From contig NZ_LECZ01000025.1 of assembly GCF_001022965.1 (NCBI RefSeq), forward strand, positions 434,001-498,000: DNA of 64,000 nucleotides, written 5' to 3'. The position numbers and the translations under genes were made by a program. Under the pieces are notes generated by a model that saw nothing but the letters and a program-made list of their open reading frames with translations, did not search any database and had not been told where the DNA came from. Positions within the stretch are counted from its first letter, which is position 1, and every line of letters starts with the position of its first letter. Source of the stretch: Enterobacter genomosp. O. GTDB taxonomy: Bacteria > Pseudomonadota > Gammaproteobacteria > Enterobacterales > Enterobacteriaceae. Below are positions 45,590 to 54,201 of the stretch, piece by piece.

Positions 45590-48500
45590 TTACCCCAAAA
45601 TCTCCTTCAACACCGGCCCTATCTTCTCAAACGCCTGCGGTGAAATGATATCCACGTGGGCGCAATCCTGGCTGTACACCTCCAGTTCACTCACCCACGG
45701 CGCCCACGCGACCTGCGGGTCCATCGTTCGCGTGCGTTCGGCAACAAACAGCGTCGCTTTACCCTCAAAGCGCGCGCTGTGCGCCGTGGTCAGCAGCCGC
45801 ACCGCGTCGGCGTAGTTGCCTTCGATAGCGTTAAACAGCTCGCTGGTGCCCTGCCCCTGCTGAGCGGCGATAAAGGCCTGACGCTCGCGCTCGATTTCCG
45901 CCAGCACCTCCGGGTCGAGGCCGTTGGCCTCTTTTTCCGCCCAGTTCTGGGTTTCCGGCGGCCAGGTATCCAGCAGACCGAGGAACGCGACCGCTTCACC
46001 CTGCGCGCGCAGACGCGCCGCAATGCCCTGCGCCAGCGTGCCGCCGAGGGAATAGCCGAACAGGTAATACGGCCCCTGCGGCTGCTGCTTACGCAACGTA
46101 TTCAGGTGATGTTCGATTACTCCATCCAGATCCGCGCACTGCTGCATCGGCCCTTCCGGGTGCGGCGACTGAATGCCGGTTATCGACCAGCGCGGGCTGA
46201 GGTAGCGCGCCAGCACGCTGAACTGCCACGCGAACCCGGACGCCGGATGGAAGCAGAACAGCGTTGGGCCGCCGCTTTCACGCAGCGGGAGAAGCGTTTC
46301 AAATCCCAGACGCTGCGCCTGCTCGTCGCTCATCTGCGAGTCCAACAGCGCGCTGAGCTTACTCACAGTGGAGGCGACCATAATCTGCCCCGGCGTGACC
46401 TTGCGGGAGAACGTGCGGCTAAGCTGCGCCGCGAGGCGCATCGCCAGCAGCGAATGACCGCCGAGGGCAAAGAAGTCGGCTTCGATATCGTTCACTTCGC
46501 AGCCCAGCAGCGCCGAGAACGCCTGCGCGACAGTGATTTCGGTTTCGCTTTCCGGCGCGCGGCCGGATGTTTTGCTGGTCAGCTCCGGCAGCGGCAGCGC
46601 CTTGCGGTCGAGCTTGCCGTTCGCGCTTAGCGGCAGCGCGCTGATTTGCAGCAGCACCACCGGCACCATATGCGGCGGCAGCTGTGCTTTGAGGGATGCC
46701 AGCAGCGCGTCGCGGTCCAGCGGCAGACCCGATTCAGAGACAACATACCCCACCAGCTGGCGGGCATCGCCGCCCGTTGCCGCCGCCTGGTTGAACACGC
46801 AGGCGTGCGCCACGGCCTGGGCCACGTCCGGCAGCGACAGCATCGCCCGGTCGATTTCGCCGAGCTCAATGCGCTGGCCGCGAATTTTCAGCTGATCGTC
46901 GCTGCGGCCCAGATACTCCACCGCGCCGTTGTCCAGCCAGCGGGCAACGTCGCCGGTACGATACATCCGCTCGCCCGGGGCAAACGGATCGGCAATAAAG
47001 CGGCTCGCGGTCAGGTCCGGACGGCCCAGATACCCCTGCGCCAGCTGGATGCCGGTGAGGTAAAGATCGCCCGCCACGCCGAACGGCACCGGGCGCATCA
47101 TCGCGTCAAGGATGCGTAACCCCGTGTTCCACACCGGGAAACCGATCGGCACGCTGTTGCCTTCAACGGCCGCCAGTTCCGGGCCAAACGCCGGATACCA
47201 GCTGACGTCCACCGCCGCTTCCGTTGGGCCATAGAGGTTATGCAGCGGCACATAGGTGAGCTGTTCCCACTCGCGGCAGAGCCCGGTCGGCAGCGCTTCG
47301 CCGCTGCAGAACACCTGCCTAAGCGTTTTGCAGCACGCGACGTTGTCTGGCGTCAGCGAGGCGACAAACGCCGCCAGCATCGACGGCACGAAGTGGGTTG
47401 TCGTCACGCCGTACTGCGCGAAGAAGCTCTGCATCGCCTGCGGGTCGCGGTGCGCGTCCGGCTCGGCCATCACCAGCTTCGCCCCGGCGATAAACGGCCA
47501 CCAGAACTCCCACACCGACACGTCAAAACTGCATGGCGTTTTCTGCGCCACCACGTCGCTCGCGTTCAGCGGGTAGTGATTCTGCATCCACTTCAGGCGG
47601 TTGACGATGGCGGTATGCCCGACCATGACCCCTTTCGGACGCCCGGTCGAACCGGAGGTAAAGATGATGTACGCCGTCTGCTCCGGCTTCGCCAGGCGCA
47701 GCGGTTCAGCACCCGCGGTCGGTAACAGTGTGTTGTAACTAAATGAGGTAATCGGCAGGTCGCTAAAGCGCGAACGCTGCTCGTCGGTGGTAATGAGCAG
47801 GGACGGCTTCGCGTCCTCCAGCATCATCCGCAGGCGGTCGTCCGGGTAGCCGGTGTCCAGCGGCAGCCATGCGGCTCCCGCCTCGACGATGCCGTGCAGC
47901 GCCAGCGTCAGGAACACCGAACGCGGCAGGGCCACCGCCACGCTGTCGCCCGGCTTCACGCCGCGTTCGCGCAGCAGGTTTGCCAGCGCGACGACCTGCT
48001 CGCGCATCTCACGATAGCTCAGCGCAATGTGGGCATCCGCCAGCGCGGGGGCATCCGGCGTTTTGTTCGCCTGCTCCGCCACCAGCTCCGCGAGCGTGGT
48101 GGACGGCAGCGCCAGCCCGGTATCGTTGATGCGCGCGAGCTTTGCGTACTCCTGCTCTGAAACGGTTTCCACCTCGCCGCAGCGCAGGTCAGGGTTCGCC
48201 GCAAACTGCATCAGCATCGCGTTCAGGCGCGAAACATGGCGAGTGAGCGTTGCTTCATCGTAACGCTGCTTGCTGGCGAGGATCTCAATGCTTAATCCGC
48301 CCTGCTCGTCAGGGAACAGCGCCAGCTCCAGATCGTTCACCGGGCCAGTTGCCAGCGTGTGGGTGGTGGCCTCCACGCCGTCGATATCCAGCTGATAATC
48401 GAACATCTTGACGTTCAGCACCGGGCCAAACAGGGCTTCGTCGCCTGCCGACTTCCCGCTGTCGCGCACGATCTGCTCGGCGTCGTAGCGCTGGTGGCGG

Positions 48501-49447
48501 CGCATTTTTTTCAGCTGGTTAGCCAGGCGCAGCGCCAGCGCGGGCAGGCTCTCCTGCGGATTGATATTCACCGCCAGCGGCAGGACGTTGAGCACCGGCC
48601 CGGTCGCGGTCAGCGCGGCGGACCCCATGCGGCGCATAAAGATAAACCCGGCGGCGTAGTCCAGCCGTCCGGTGAGGCGGCCGAGCCACAGCGCCACCAG
48701 CGCAAGCGCCAGATCGGTGCGCTGCACCTGCCCTGCCGCCTGCGCAAGCTGGCTAAAGGCACGGCCGTCGGCGGCAATTTTCAGGCGCAGAATGTCGGTA
48801 GTGGCAGCGCGTCCCGGCAGCGGCGAGGAAGAGAGCGAGACCGGAGAAGGCAGTTGCTTGCGCTGCTCAGCCCAGAAGGCACCGTCGCGCTGATACGCCT
48901 CGCTGGCGCGGTAGCGCTGATACTCGTCCACCACCTCGGCAAACGGCGTAAACGGGGATTCAGGCGTCGGTTCGCCCTTTTTCCAGGCGGCATAAATCGC
49001 GGCAATCTGACGCGTAATGGCCGGGAAGCTGAAGCCATCTACCACCAGATGATGATAGCGCTGATACCAGTACCACTGACGCTCGCCGACCTGAATCAGC
49101 TGGTGAAACGCCAGCGGCTGACCGCTGTCGACGCGCAGGTTCTGGTTGAGATCGGCCTCCATCAGCGCCAAGGCGGCGGTGTGAGAGTCAACGCGAACGA
49201 TGGACGGCTCAGGCAGAATGAAGGTGTCATCCACCCACTGCCACACCTCGCCGTTGTCCTCAATGAAACGCATCCGCAGGGTATCGGCCTGCATCATGCC
49301 TTCCGCAATGGCTTTTGCCAGCATCGGCGCGTCAATATCGCCTTTCAGCTCGGTGTAGTGCGCCACGCTCCAGGCGTTTGGCAGCGTGGACAGCTGCTCC
49401 GCCATCCAGATCCCCGGCTGGGCGGCAACGAGAGGAAGACGGTTCAT
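45590..49447 (-). CDS. entF: Enterobactin synthase component F (NRPS) EntF
   Basis: Non-ribosomal peptide synthetase of 1285 residues, close to the usual length. In order: condensation domain (about 1-430; HHLVVDGFS), serine-activating adenylation domain (about 450-950; FTSGSTGRPKGVM, YRTGDVARW, GRSDDQLKIRGQRIELGEID), a peptidyl carrier domain with FALGGHSLLAMRL carrying the phosphopantetheine serine, and a C-terminal thioesterase (LFGYSLGGTLAQ) that cyclises the trimer. I chose the ATG giving MNRLPLVAAQPG; it overlaps the ybdZ stop by four bases. A further 44 codons of open frame upstream lie in ybdZ. Confidence 0.97.
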   Translation of the reverse strand: MNRLPLVAAQPGIWMAEQLSTLPNAWSVAHYTELKGDIDAPMLAKAIAEGMMQADTLRMRFIEDNGEVWQWVDDTFILPEPSIVRVDSHTAALALMEADLNQNLRVDSGQPLAFHQLIQVGERQWYWYQRYHHLVVDGFSFPAITRQIAAIYAAWKKGEPTPESPFTPFAEVVDEYQRYRASEAYQRDGAFWAEQRKQLPSPVSLSSSPLPGRAATTDILRLKIAADGRAFSQLAQAAGQVQRTDLALALVALWLGRLTGRLDYAAGFIFMRRMGSAALTATGPVLNVLPLAVNINPQESLPALALRLANQLKKMRRHQRYDAEQIVRDSGKSAGDEALFGPVLNVKMFDYQLDIDGVEATTHTLATGPVNDLELALFPDEQGGLSIEILASKQRYDEATLTRHVSRLNAMLMQFAANPDLRCGEVETVSEQEYAKLARINDTGLALPSTTLAELVAEQANKTPDAPALADAHIALSYREMREQVVALANLLRERGVKPGDSVAVALPRSVFLTLALHGIVEAGAAWLPLDTGYPDDRLRMMLEDAKPSLLITTDEQRSRFSDLPITSFSYNTLLPTAGAEPLRLAKPEQTAYIIFTSGSTGRPKGVMVGHTAIVNRLKWMQNHYPLNASDVVAQKTPCSFDVSVWEFWWPFIAGAKLVMAEPDAHRDPQAMQSFFAQYGVTTTHFVPSMLAAFVASLTPDNVACCKTLRQVFCSGEALPTGLCREWEQLTYVPLHNLYGPTEAAVDVSWYPAFGPELAAVEGNSVPIGFPVWNTGLRILDAMMRPVPFGVAGDLYLTGIQLAQGYLGRPDLTASRFIADPFAPGERMYRTGDVARWLDNGAVEYLGRSDDQLKIRGQRIELGEIDRAMLSLPDVAQAVAHACVFNQAAATGGDARQLVGYVVSESGLPLDRDALLASLKAQLPPHMVPVVLLQISALPLSANGKLDRKALPLPELTSKTSGRAPESETEITVAQAFSALLGCEVNDIEADFFALGGHSLLAMRLAAQLSRTFSRKVTPGQIMVASTVSKLSALLDSQMSDEQAQRLGFETLLPLRESGGPTLFCFHPASGFAWQFSVLARYLSPRWSITGIQSPHPEGPMQQCADLDGVIEHHLNTLRKQQPQGPYYLFGYSLGGTLAQGIAARLRAQGEAVAFLGLLDTWPPETQNWAEKEANGLDPEVLAEIERERQAFIAAQQGQGTSELFNAIEGNYADAVRLLTTAHSARFEGKATLFVAERTRTMDPQVAWAPWVSELEVYSQDCAHVDIISPQAFEKIGPVLKEILG

Positions 49448-49656
49448 GCGTTCCCCTCCGCAAAATGGGACGGTACTAAGGTTTGCCAGCGTTCCGCCAG
49501 CCATTTCTGGCATGCGTCCTGCGGCTGCGCTTCGCACACCACGCGCCACCCTGCCGGCAGCTCGCACTGCTGCGGCCACAGGCTGTACTGCCCGTGGTCG
49601 TTTTGCAGAATGGCGAACTGTCCCTGCGGGTTATCGAAAGGATTGCTGAATTCCAT
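49444..49656 (-). CDS. ybdZ: MbtH-like protein YbdZ
   Basis: 70-residue MbtH-family cofactor that binds the EntF adenylation domain and aids its folding and activity. The motif is visible in order: NPFDNPQGQFAIL, QYSLWPQQCELPAGWRVV and CQKWLAERW. It lies between fes and entF, coupled to entF by a four-base overlap. Confidence 0.95.
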   Translation of the reverse strand: MEFSNPFDNPQGQFAILQNDHGQYSLWPQQCELPAGWRVVCEAQPQDACQKWLAERWQTLVPSHFAEGNA

Positions 49657-49666
49657 ACAGACTCCG

Positions 49667-50866
49667 TTATTGAATAAGCGGCTGCCAGAGGGTCATCAGC
49701 CCCTGCGTCAGCCCACCGCGCCAGCAAAGCGCATCGTGTCCGCCGTCAACCTGACGCCAGTAAACCTGATGCCGGGCGCGTAGTTCGGCGTAAATCGCCT
49801 GATTGGCGTTGAAAATCAGCGGCTCGTTGCGCCCGGCCTCAAGGACGATGCGCAGCCCGCGCGCGGCTATCTCATCCGCTTTAAGCTGTTCGATTAACAG
49901 CCCTTCCTGCTGCCCGCCGCGGTGCGGCCACCAGTAAGAGCCGGACTGGCTCAGCACGCAGCCAAAACGCTGCGGCCAGTTCAGCGCGGCGTAAAGGGAA
50001 GAGAGGCCGCCAAAGCTTTGCCCTGCGACCACCGTCCGGTCGGCGCGGTCGCTGAACGGCACGCGGTTTTTGACAAGCGGGAGAAGCTCTTCCTGTATCG
50101 CAAGCCAGAAATCGGCATTGCACGGCAGCTCGCGGTTGCGATGCGCCATGTCGATCACATCGATTAACACGTAAACGGCAGGCGGCAGTTTGCGCTCGGC
50201 GGTGAGCGACGCCAGCGCGGGCCAGACGGGCATGCTTTCGGCCCAGAACTGGCCGTCGAGCAGCACTGCCAGCGGGCGCTGCGGGTTAGCTTCACCGGTG
50301 GTGAAAACCCATACGCGACGGCGGTTTTTCAGGCGCGCGCTTTCCCATTCGATGCAGACCGGCGCGCTGTGGGGCGTATCCGGATGATGCCAGCCCGGCT
50401 GAACCGGGGCTTCCGGCATCTCCAGCGCCGAGACGGCATGGCCGCGCCCGCCGCGCCAGCTCTGCGGATTCAGAGGGTCAGACACCGCGCGCGGCAGCAG
50501 TTTGCGCCAGCCTTCGCGCAGCGCCATGCGGTCCGGCTGCTGGCCTTCGAATACCGCGTCGGCAAAATCATTTTCATTCACGGAGGGGATAAAACAGTAG
50601 CTTCCGCGCCATTCGGGGCTGAACTCGCCCTGCCACTGCCAGACGTCGGTATCAGGAATGCGTTCGAGGGATTGCGGGCGGGCATTTTGATGGTGATCGG
50701 TCACGCCGGTGATATAGAGCCAGACGCGTTTGGTCGGTGACGAACGTTGCGTTCCTGCCGGGTCACGCCACCAGAACGTGACGCGATATTGTCCCTTTTC
50801 CGGCGTCCATTCAGGCCCCTTTTTCGACTGCCACCACGCTTCACTTCCCGTTGTTAACGTCGTCAC
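49667..50866 (-). CDS. fes: Enterochelin esterase Fes
   Basis: Cytosolic esterase of 399 residues that cleaves ferric enterobactin to release iron. An N-terminal domain (GSEAWWQSKKGPEW, WRGSYCFIP) precedes an alpha/beta-hydrolase domain with the nucleophile in VAGQSFGGLSSLYAAL and a late histidine in VDGGHDALCWRGG. I chose the GTG start (VTTLTTGSEAWW) because it fits the homologous N-terminus and follows GAGGTTATAAGG. The frame stays open 42 codons upstream across the Fur region. Confidence 0.93.
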   Translation of the reverse strand: MTTLTTGSEAWWQSKKGPEWTPEKGQYRVTFWWRDPAGTQRSSPTKRVWLYITGVTDHHQNARPQSLERIPDTDVWQWQGEFSPEWRGSYCFIPSVNENDFADAVFEGQQPDRMALREGWRKLLPRAVSDPLNPQSWRGGRGHAVSALEMPEAPVQPGWHHPDTPHSAPVCIEWESARLKNRRRVWVFTTGEANPQRPLAVLLDGQFWAESMPVWPALASLTAERKLPPAVYVLIDVIDMAHRNRELPCNADFWLAIQEELLPLVKNRVPFSDRADRTVVAGQSFGGLSSLYAALNWPQRFGCVLSQSGSYWWPHRGGQQEGLLIEQLKADEIAARGLRIVLEAGRNEPLIFNANQAIYAELRARHQVYWRQVDGGHDALCWRGGLTQGLMTLWQPLIQ

Positions 50867-50915
50867 CCTTATAACCTCATGTTTAACCGTCTTTTTTGTC
50901 TCAGGACAAATTTTA

Positions 50916-50945
50916 TTGATAATATTATTGATAACTATTTGCATT
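50916..50945. promoter_or_regulatory. Fur-box-like repeats between fes and fepA
   Basis: Successive hexamers GATAAT, ATTATT, GATAAC, TATTTG fit the hexamer-array form of Fur sites; the best 19-mer (50918-50936) matches at 12 of 19. It lies between the divergent fes and fepA starts, as in E. coli. Confidence 0.65.
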
Positions 50946-51080
50946 TGCAATAGCGTAGTGCCCGCGCTGTGGGAAGCGCGCTCAAAAAACAATCATGCCC
51001 ACTTGCGGGTGACACCATGCCGCCTCCTCTCCCCTTCGGGAATGGAGCCAGGGGACGCGGCGCGAAAAGCAGGACGTACA

Positions 51081-53330
51081 ATGAATAAGAAGATTCACTC
51101 CCTGGCCTTGCTGGTCAACTTAGGGATTTACGGCGTCGCGCTGCCAGCCCTGGCAGACGACAGCACCGCCTCCGCGCAGCACGAAGATACGATGGTCATC
51201 ACCGCCGCCGAGCAGAACCTGCAGGCGCCTGGCGTATCGACCATTACCGCCGATGAGATCCGTAAAAACCCGCCCGCGCGCGACGTGGCTGAAATTATCC
51301 GTACCATGCCGGGCGTAAACCTGACCGGGAACTCCACCAGCGGCCAGCGCGGGAATAACCGTCAGATTGATATCCGCGGGATGGGGCCGGAAAACACCCT
51401 GATCCTGATCGACGGCAAGCCGGTGACCAGCCGTAACTCCATCCGTCTGGGCTGGCGCGGCGAGCGTGATACCCGCGGCGATACCGGCTGGGTGCCGCCA
51501 GAGATGATTGAGCGCATCGAAGTGATCCGCGGTCCGGCGGCCGCGCGCTACGGCAACGGTGCGGCAGGTGGCGTGGTGAACATCATCACTAAAAAGTTCG
51601 ATGACCAGTGGCACGGCTCCTGGAACACCTACCTGAATGCGCCAGAACACAAGGACGAAGGTTCCACTAAACGCACCAACTTCAGCCTGAGCGGCCCGCT
51701 CGGCGGCGACTTCAGCTTCCGCATGTTCGGTAATCTGGACAAGACGCAGGCCGACGCGTGGGACATCAACCAGGGCCACCAGTCCGATCGTACCGGTGCC
51801 TACGCCGACACGCTGCCCGCAGGCCGCGAGGGTGTAGAAAACAAAGACATTAACGGCGTGGTGCGCTGGGACTTCGCGCCAATGCAGTCCCTGGAGTTTG
51901 AAGCAGGCTACAGCCGCCAGAACAACCTCTACGCCGGCGATACCCAGAATACCAACAACGACAACAGCTCCAGCGGCCTGGTGAAGAAAAACTACGGCAA
52001 AGAGACCAACCGTATCTATCGCCAGAATTTCGCCGTCACCTGGAACGGCGGCTGGGATAACGGCATCACCACCAGCAACTGGGCGCAGTATGAGCACACC
52101 CGCAACTCCCGCCTGGGCGAAGGGCTGGCGGGTGGTCTGGAAGGGCTGTTCAACAGCAATAAATTCACCGACACCGACCTGGCCGACGTGATGCTGCACA
52201 GCGAAATCAACCTGCCGATTGATTTCCTCGTCAACCAGAACCTGACGCTGGGCACCGAGTGGAACCAACAGCGCATGAAGGACTCGACCTCCTTCACGCA
52301 AACCCAGCAGGGCGGCACTATTCCGGGCATGAGTAACGATCGGAGCCCGTATACGTCGGCAGAGATCTTCTCGCTGTTCGCCGAGAACAACATGGAGCTG
52401 ACCGACAGCACCATGCTGACCCCGGCGCTGCGCTTCGACCATCACACCATCGTCGGCAACAACTGGAGCCCGTCCCTGAACCTGTCGCAGGGTCTGGGGG
52501 ATAACTTCACGCTGAAGATGGGTATCGCGCGTGCCTATAAGGCACCGAGCCTGTACCAGACCAACCCGAACTATCTGCTCTACAGCAAAGGCCAGGGCTG
52601 CTACGCAAGCTCCGACGGCGTGGGCTGCTACATGATGGGCAACGACGACCTGAAGGCCGAAACCAGCATCAACAAAGAGATTGGCCTGGAGTGGAAGCGC
52701 GACGGCTGGCTGGCGGGCGTCACCTGGTTCCGTAACGACTATCGCGACAAGATTGAAGCGGGCTACGCGCCGATTGGACACACCTCTTCCGGTAAGGTGC
52801 AGACCGATATCTACCAGTGGGAAAACGTGCCGAAGGCGGTCGTTGAAGGGCTGGAAGGCTCCCTGAACGTGCCGGTCAGCGACACGATCAACTGGACCAA
52901 CAATATTACCTACATGCTGCAGAGCAAGAACAAGGAGACCGGCGACCGTCTGTCGATCATCCCGGAGTACACGCTGAACTCGACCCTGAGCTGGCAGGTT
53001 CATCAGGACGTGTCGCTCCAGTCAACCTTCACCTGGTACGGCAAGCAGCAGCCGAAGAAGTACAACTACAAAGGTCAGCCGGTGACCGGCTCGGAGAAAG
53101 ACGAAGTCAGCCCGTACAGCATCGTTGGCCTGAGCGCGACCTGGGACATGACCAAAAACGTCAGCCTGACCGGCGGCGTGGATAACGTCTTCGACAAGCG
53201 CCAGTGGCGTGCGGGAAATGCCCAGACCACCGGGAACACCACTACCGGTGCGTATATGTACGGCGCGGGAGCGTATACGTATAATGAGCCGGGCCGGACC
53301 TGGTATATGAGCGTGAATACGCGCTTCTAG
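51081..53330 (+). CDS. fepA: TonB-dependent ferric-enterobactin receptor FepA
   Basis: Outer-membrane receptor of 749 residues. After a signal peptide (to about ALPALAD) comes the TonB box DTMVITA. The plug domain follows (GNNRQIDIRGMGPENTLILI, ERIEVIRGPAAARYGNGAAG), then a 22-strand barrel ending in TRF. Close to E. coli FepA, including the paired cysteines in GQGCYASSDGVGCYMMG. The ATG follows AGGACGTACA. A terminator lies just after it. Confidence 0.97.
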   Translation: MNKKIHSLALLVNLGIYGVALPALADDSTASAQHEDTMVITAAEQNLQAPGVSTITADEIRKNPPARDVAEIIRTMPGVNLTGNSTSGQRGNNRQIDIRGMGPENTLILIDGKPVTSRNSIRLGWRGERDTRGDTGWVPPEMIERIEVIRGPAAARYGNGAAGGVVNIITKKFDDQWHGSWNTYLNAPEHKDEGSTKRTNFSLSGPLGGDFSFRMFGNLDKTQADAWDINQGHQSDRTGAYADTLPAGREGVENKDINGVVRWDFAPMQSLEFEAGYSRQNNLYAGDTQNTNNDNSSSGLVKKNYGKETNRIYRQNFAVTWNGGWDNGITTSNWAQYEHTRNSRLGEGLAGGLEGLFNSNKFTDTDLADVMLHSEINLPIDFLVNQNLTLGTEWNQQRMKDSTSFTQTQQGGTIPGMSNDRSPYTSAEIFSLFAENNMELTDSTMLTPALRFDHHTIVGNNWSPSLNLSQGLGDNFTLKMGIARAYKAPSLYQTNPNYLLYSKGQGCYASSDGVGCYMMGNDDLKAETSINKEIGLEWKRDGWLAGVTWFRNDYRDKIEAGYAPIGHTSSGKVQTDIYQWENVPKAVVEGLEGSLNVPVSDTINWTNNITYMLQSKNKETGDRLSIIPEYTLNSTLSWQVHQDVSLQSTFTWYGKQQPKKYNYKGQPVTGSEKDEVSPYSIVGLSATWDMTKNVSLTGGVDNVFDKRQWRAGNAQTTGNTTTGAYMYGAGAYTYNEPGRTWYMSVNTRF

Positions 53331-53339
53331 GTAAAAGCA

Positions 53340-53365
53340 AAACGGCAACCTCGTTGCCGTTTTTA
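53340..53365 (+). terminator. Terminator after fepA
   Basis: Perfect 9-bp stem AACGGCAAC/GTTGCCGTT with a CTC loop followed by TTT, 10 bases after the stop. Confidence 0.85.
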
Positions 53366-53373
53366 GTGTTTGC

Positions 53374-53410
53374 TCCCTCTCCCTGTGGGAGAGGGCCGGG
53401 GTGAGGGCAT
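53374..53410. repeat. REP palindrome, CCCTCTCCC type, between fepA and entD
   Basis: CCCTCTCCCTGTGGGAGAGGG with CCGGGGTGAGGGC tail, directly after the fepA terminator and 32 bases before entD. Confidence 0.8.
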
Positions 53411-53442
53411 CAGGCCGCACTATTTGCTGAAAGAGGAAAAAC

Positions 53443-54090
53443 ATGCACACCACCCACCGCACGTTCATTCTCGCCGGCCACACCGTCCATCGCGTCACCT
53501 TCGATCCCAAGACCTTCACCGACGCCGATCTCCTCTGGCTCCCCCACCATGCCGAACTTGCAAACGCCGGACGCAAACGCAAAGCCGAACATCTGGCGGG
53601 CCGCATCGCCGCCGCCCATGCCTTACCTGACCACGCCGTTCCCGGCATCGGCCCCAGCGGCGAACCGCTCTGGCCGGAAGGCGTTTCAGGAAGCATCACC
53701 CACAGCGGCACGCAGGCGATGGCGATTGTCGTCCGTCATCCGGCAGCGCTGGTAGGTATTGATTGCGAAGCCATTCTTGCGGAGCGTGAAGCCCGTGAAA
53801 TCCAGGACGGCATTATTGATGCGCAGGAGGCGATGTGCCTGACGCGCTCGGGCTTCCCTTTCGCGCTGGCGCTGACGCTGGCGTTTAGCGCCAAAGAGAG
53901 TCTGTTCAAGGCGCTCTTTCCGCAGGTGAAGACGTATATGGGTTTTGACTGTGCGAGAGTCACCGCGTTAGATGAGAAAACAATTTCACTGAAGCTTTCT
54001 TACCCGGCTGGAAAATATCCAGAGAGCGCTGGCTTTACCCTCGCCTGGCAGACTACTGATGAGAGCGTGTGGACGTTGCTGAAAGCCTGA
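53443..54090 (+). CDS. entD: Enterobactin phosphopantetheinyl transferase EntD
   Basis: Transferase of 215 residues that attaches phosphopantetheine to EntB and EntF. The motifs are SGSITHSGTQAMAIV, VGIDCEAIL and FSAKESLFKALFP, which hold the magnesium and catalytic residues. The sequence is less conserved than its neighbours, as usual for EntD. It has the same orientation as fepA but lies behind a terminator and a REP unit, so it may need read-through or its own promoter. Confidence 0.94.
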   Translation: MHTTHRTFILAGHTVHRVTFDPKTFTDADLLWLPHHAELANAGRKRKAEHLAGRIAAAHALPDHAVPGIGPSGEPLWPEGVSGSITHSGTQAMAIVVRHPAALVGIDCEAILAEREAREIQDGIIDAQEAMCLTRSGFPFALALTLAFSAKESLFKALFPQVKTYMGFDCARVTALDEKTISLKLSYPAGKYPESAGFTLAWQTTDESVWTLLKA

Positions 54091-54159
54091 TGGCGCTTCG
54101 CTTATCAGGCCTACGGTAAACCGGTTTTGTAGGCCGGGTAAGCGCAGCGCCACCCGGCA
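54091..54159. repeat. REP pair between entD and betT
   Basis: A partial TGGCGCTTCGCTTATCAGGCCTACG unit joined to GTAGGCCGGGTAAGCGCAGCGCCACCCGGC (54129-54159). It fills the convergent gap; the first unit begins at the entD stop. Confidence 0.75.
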
Positions 54160-54201
54160 AGAAAGACGGCTGAATTGTTAATGACAGATGTTTGTCATCA
54201 A

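Noticed and set aside
48359-49783. A 474-codon plus-strand open frame opposite entF and ybdZ
   Set aside because: Antisense shadow with low-complexity Arg/His-rich translation; the NRPS frame has all its motifs in order.
51120-53003. A 627-codon open frame on the minus strand opposite fepA
   Set aside because: It is the antisense shadow of a GC-rich, well-identified receptor gene, has no family resemblance and no ribosome site; the fepA frame explains the region.
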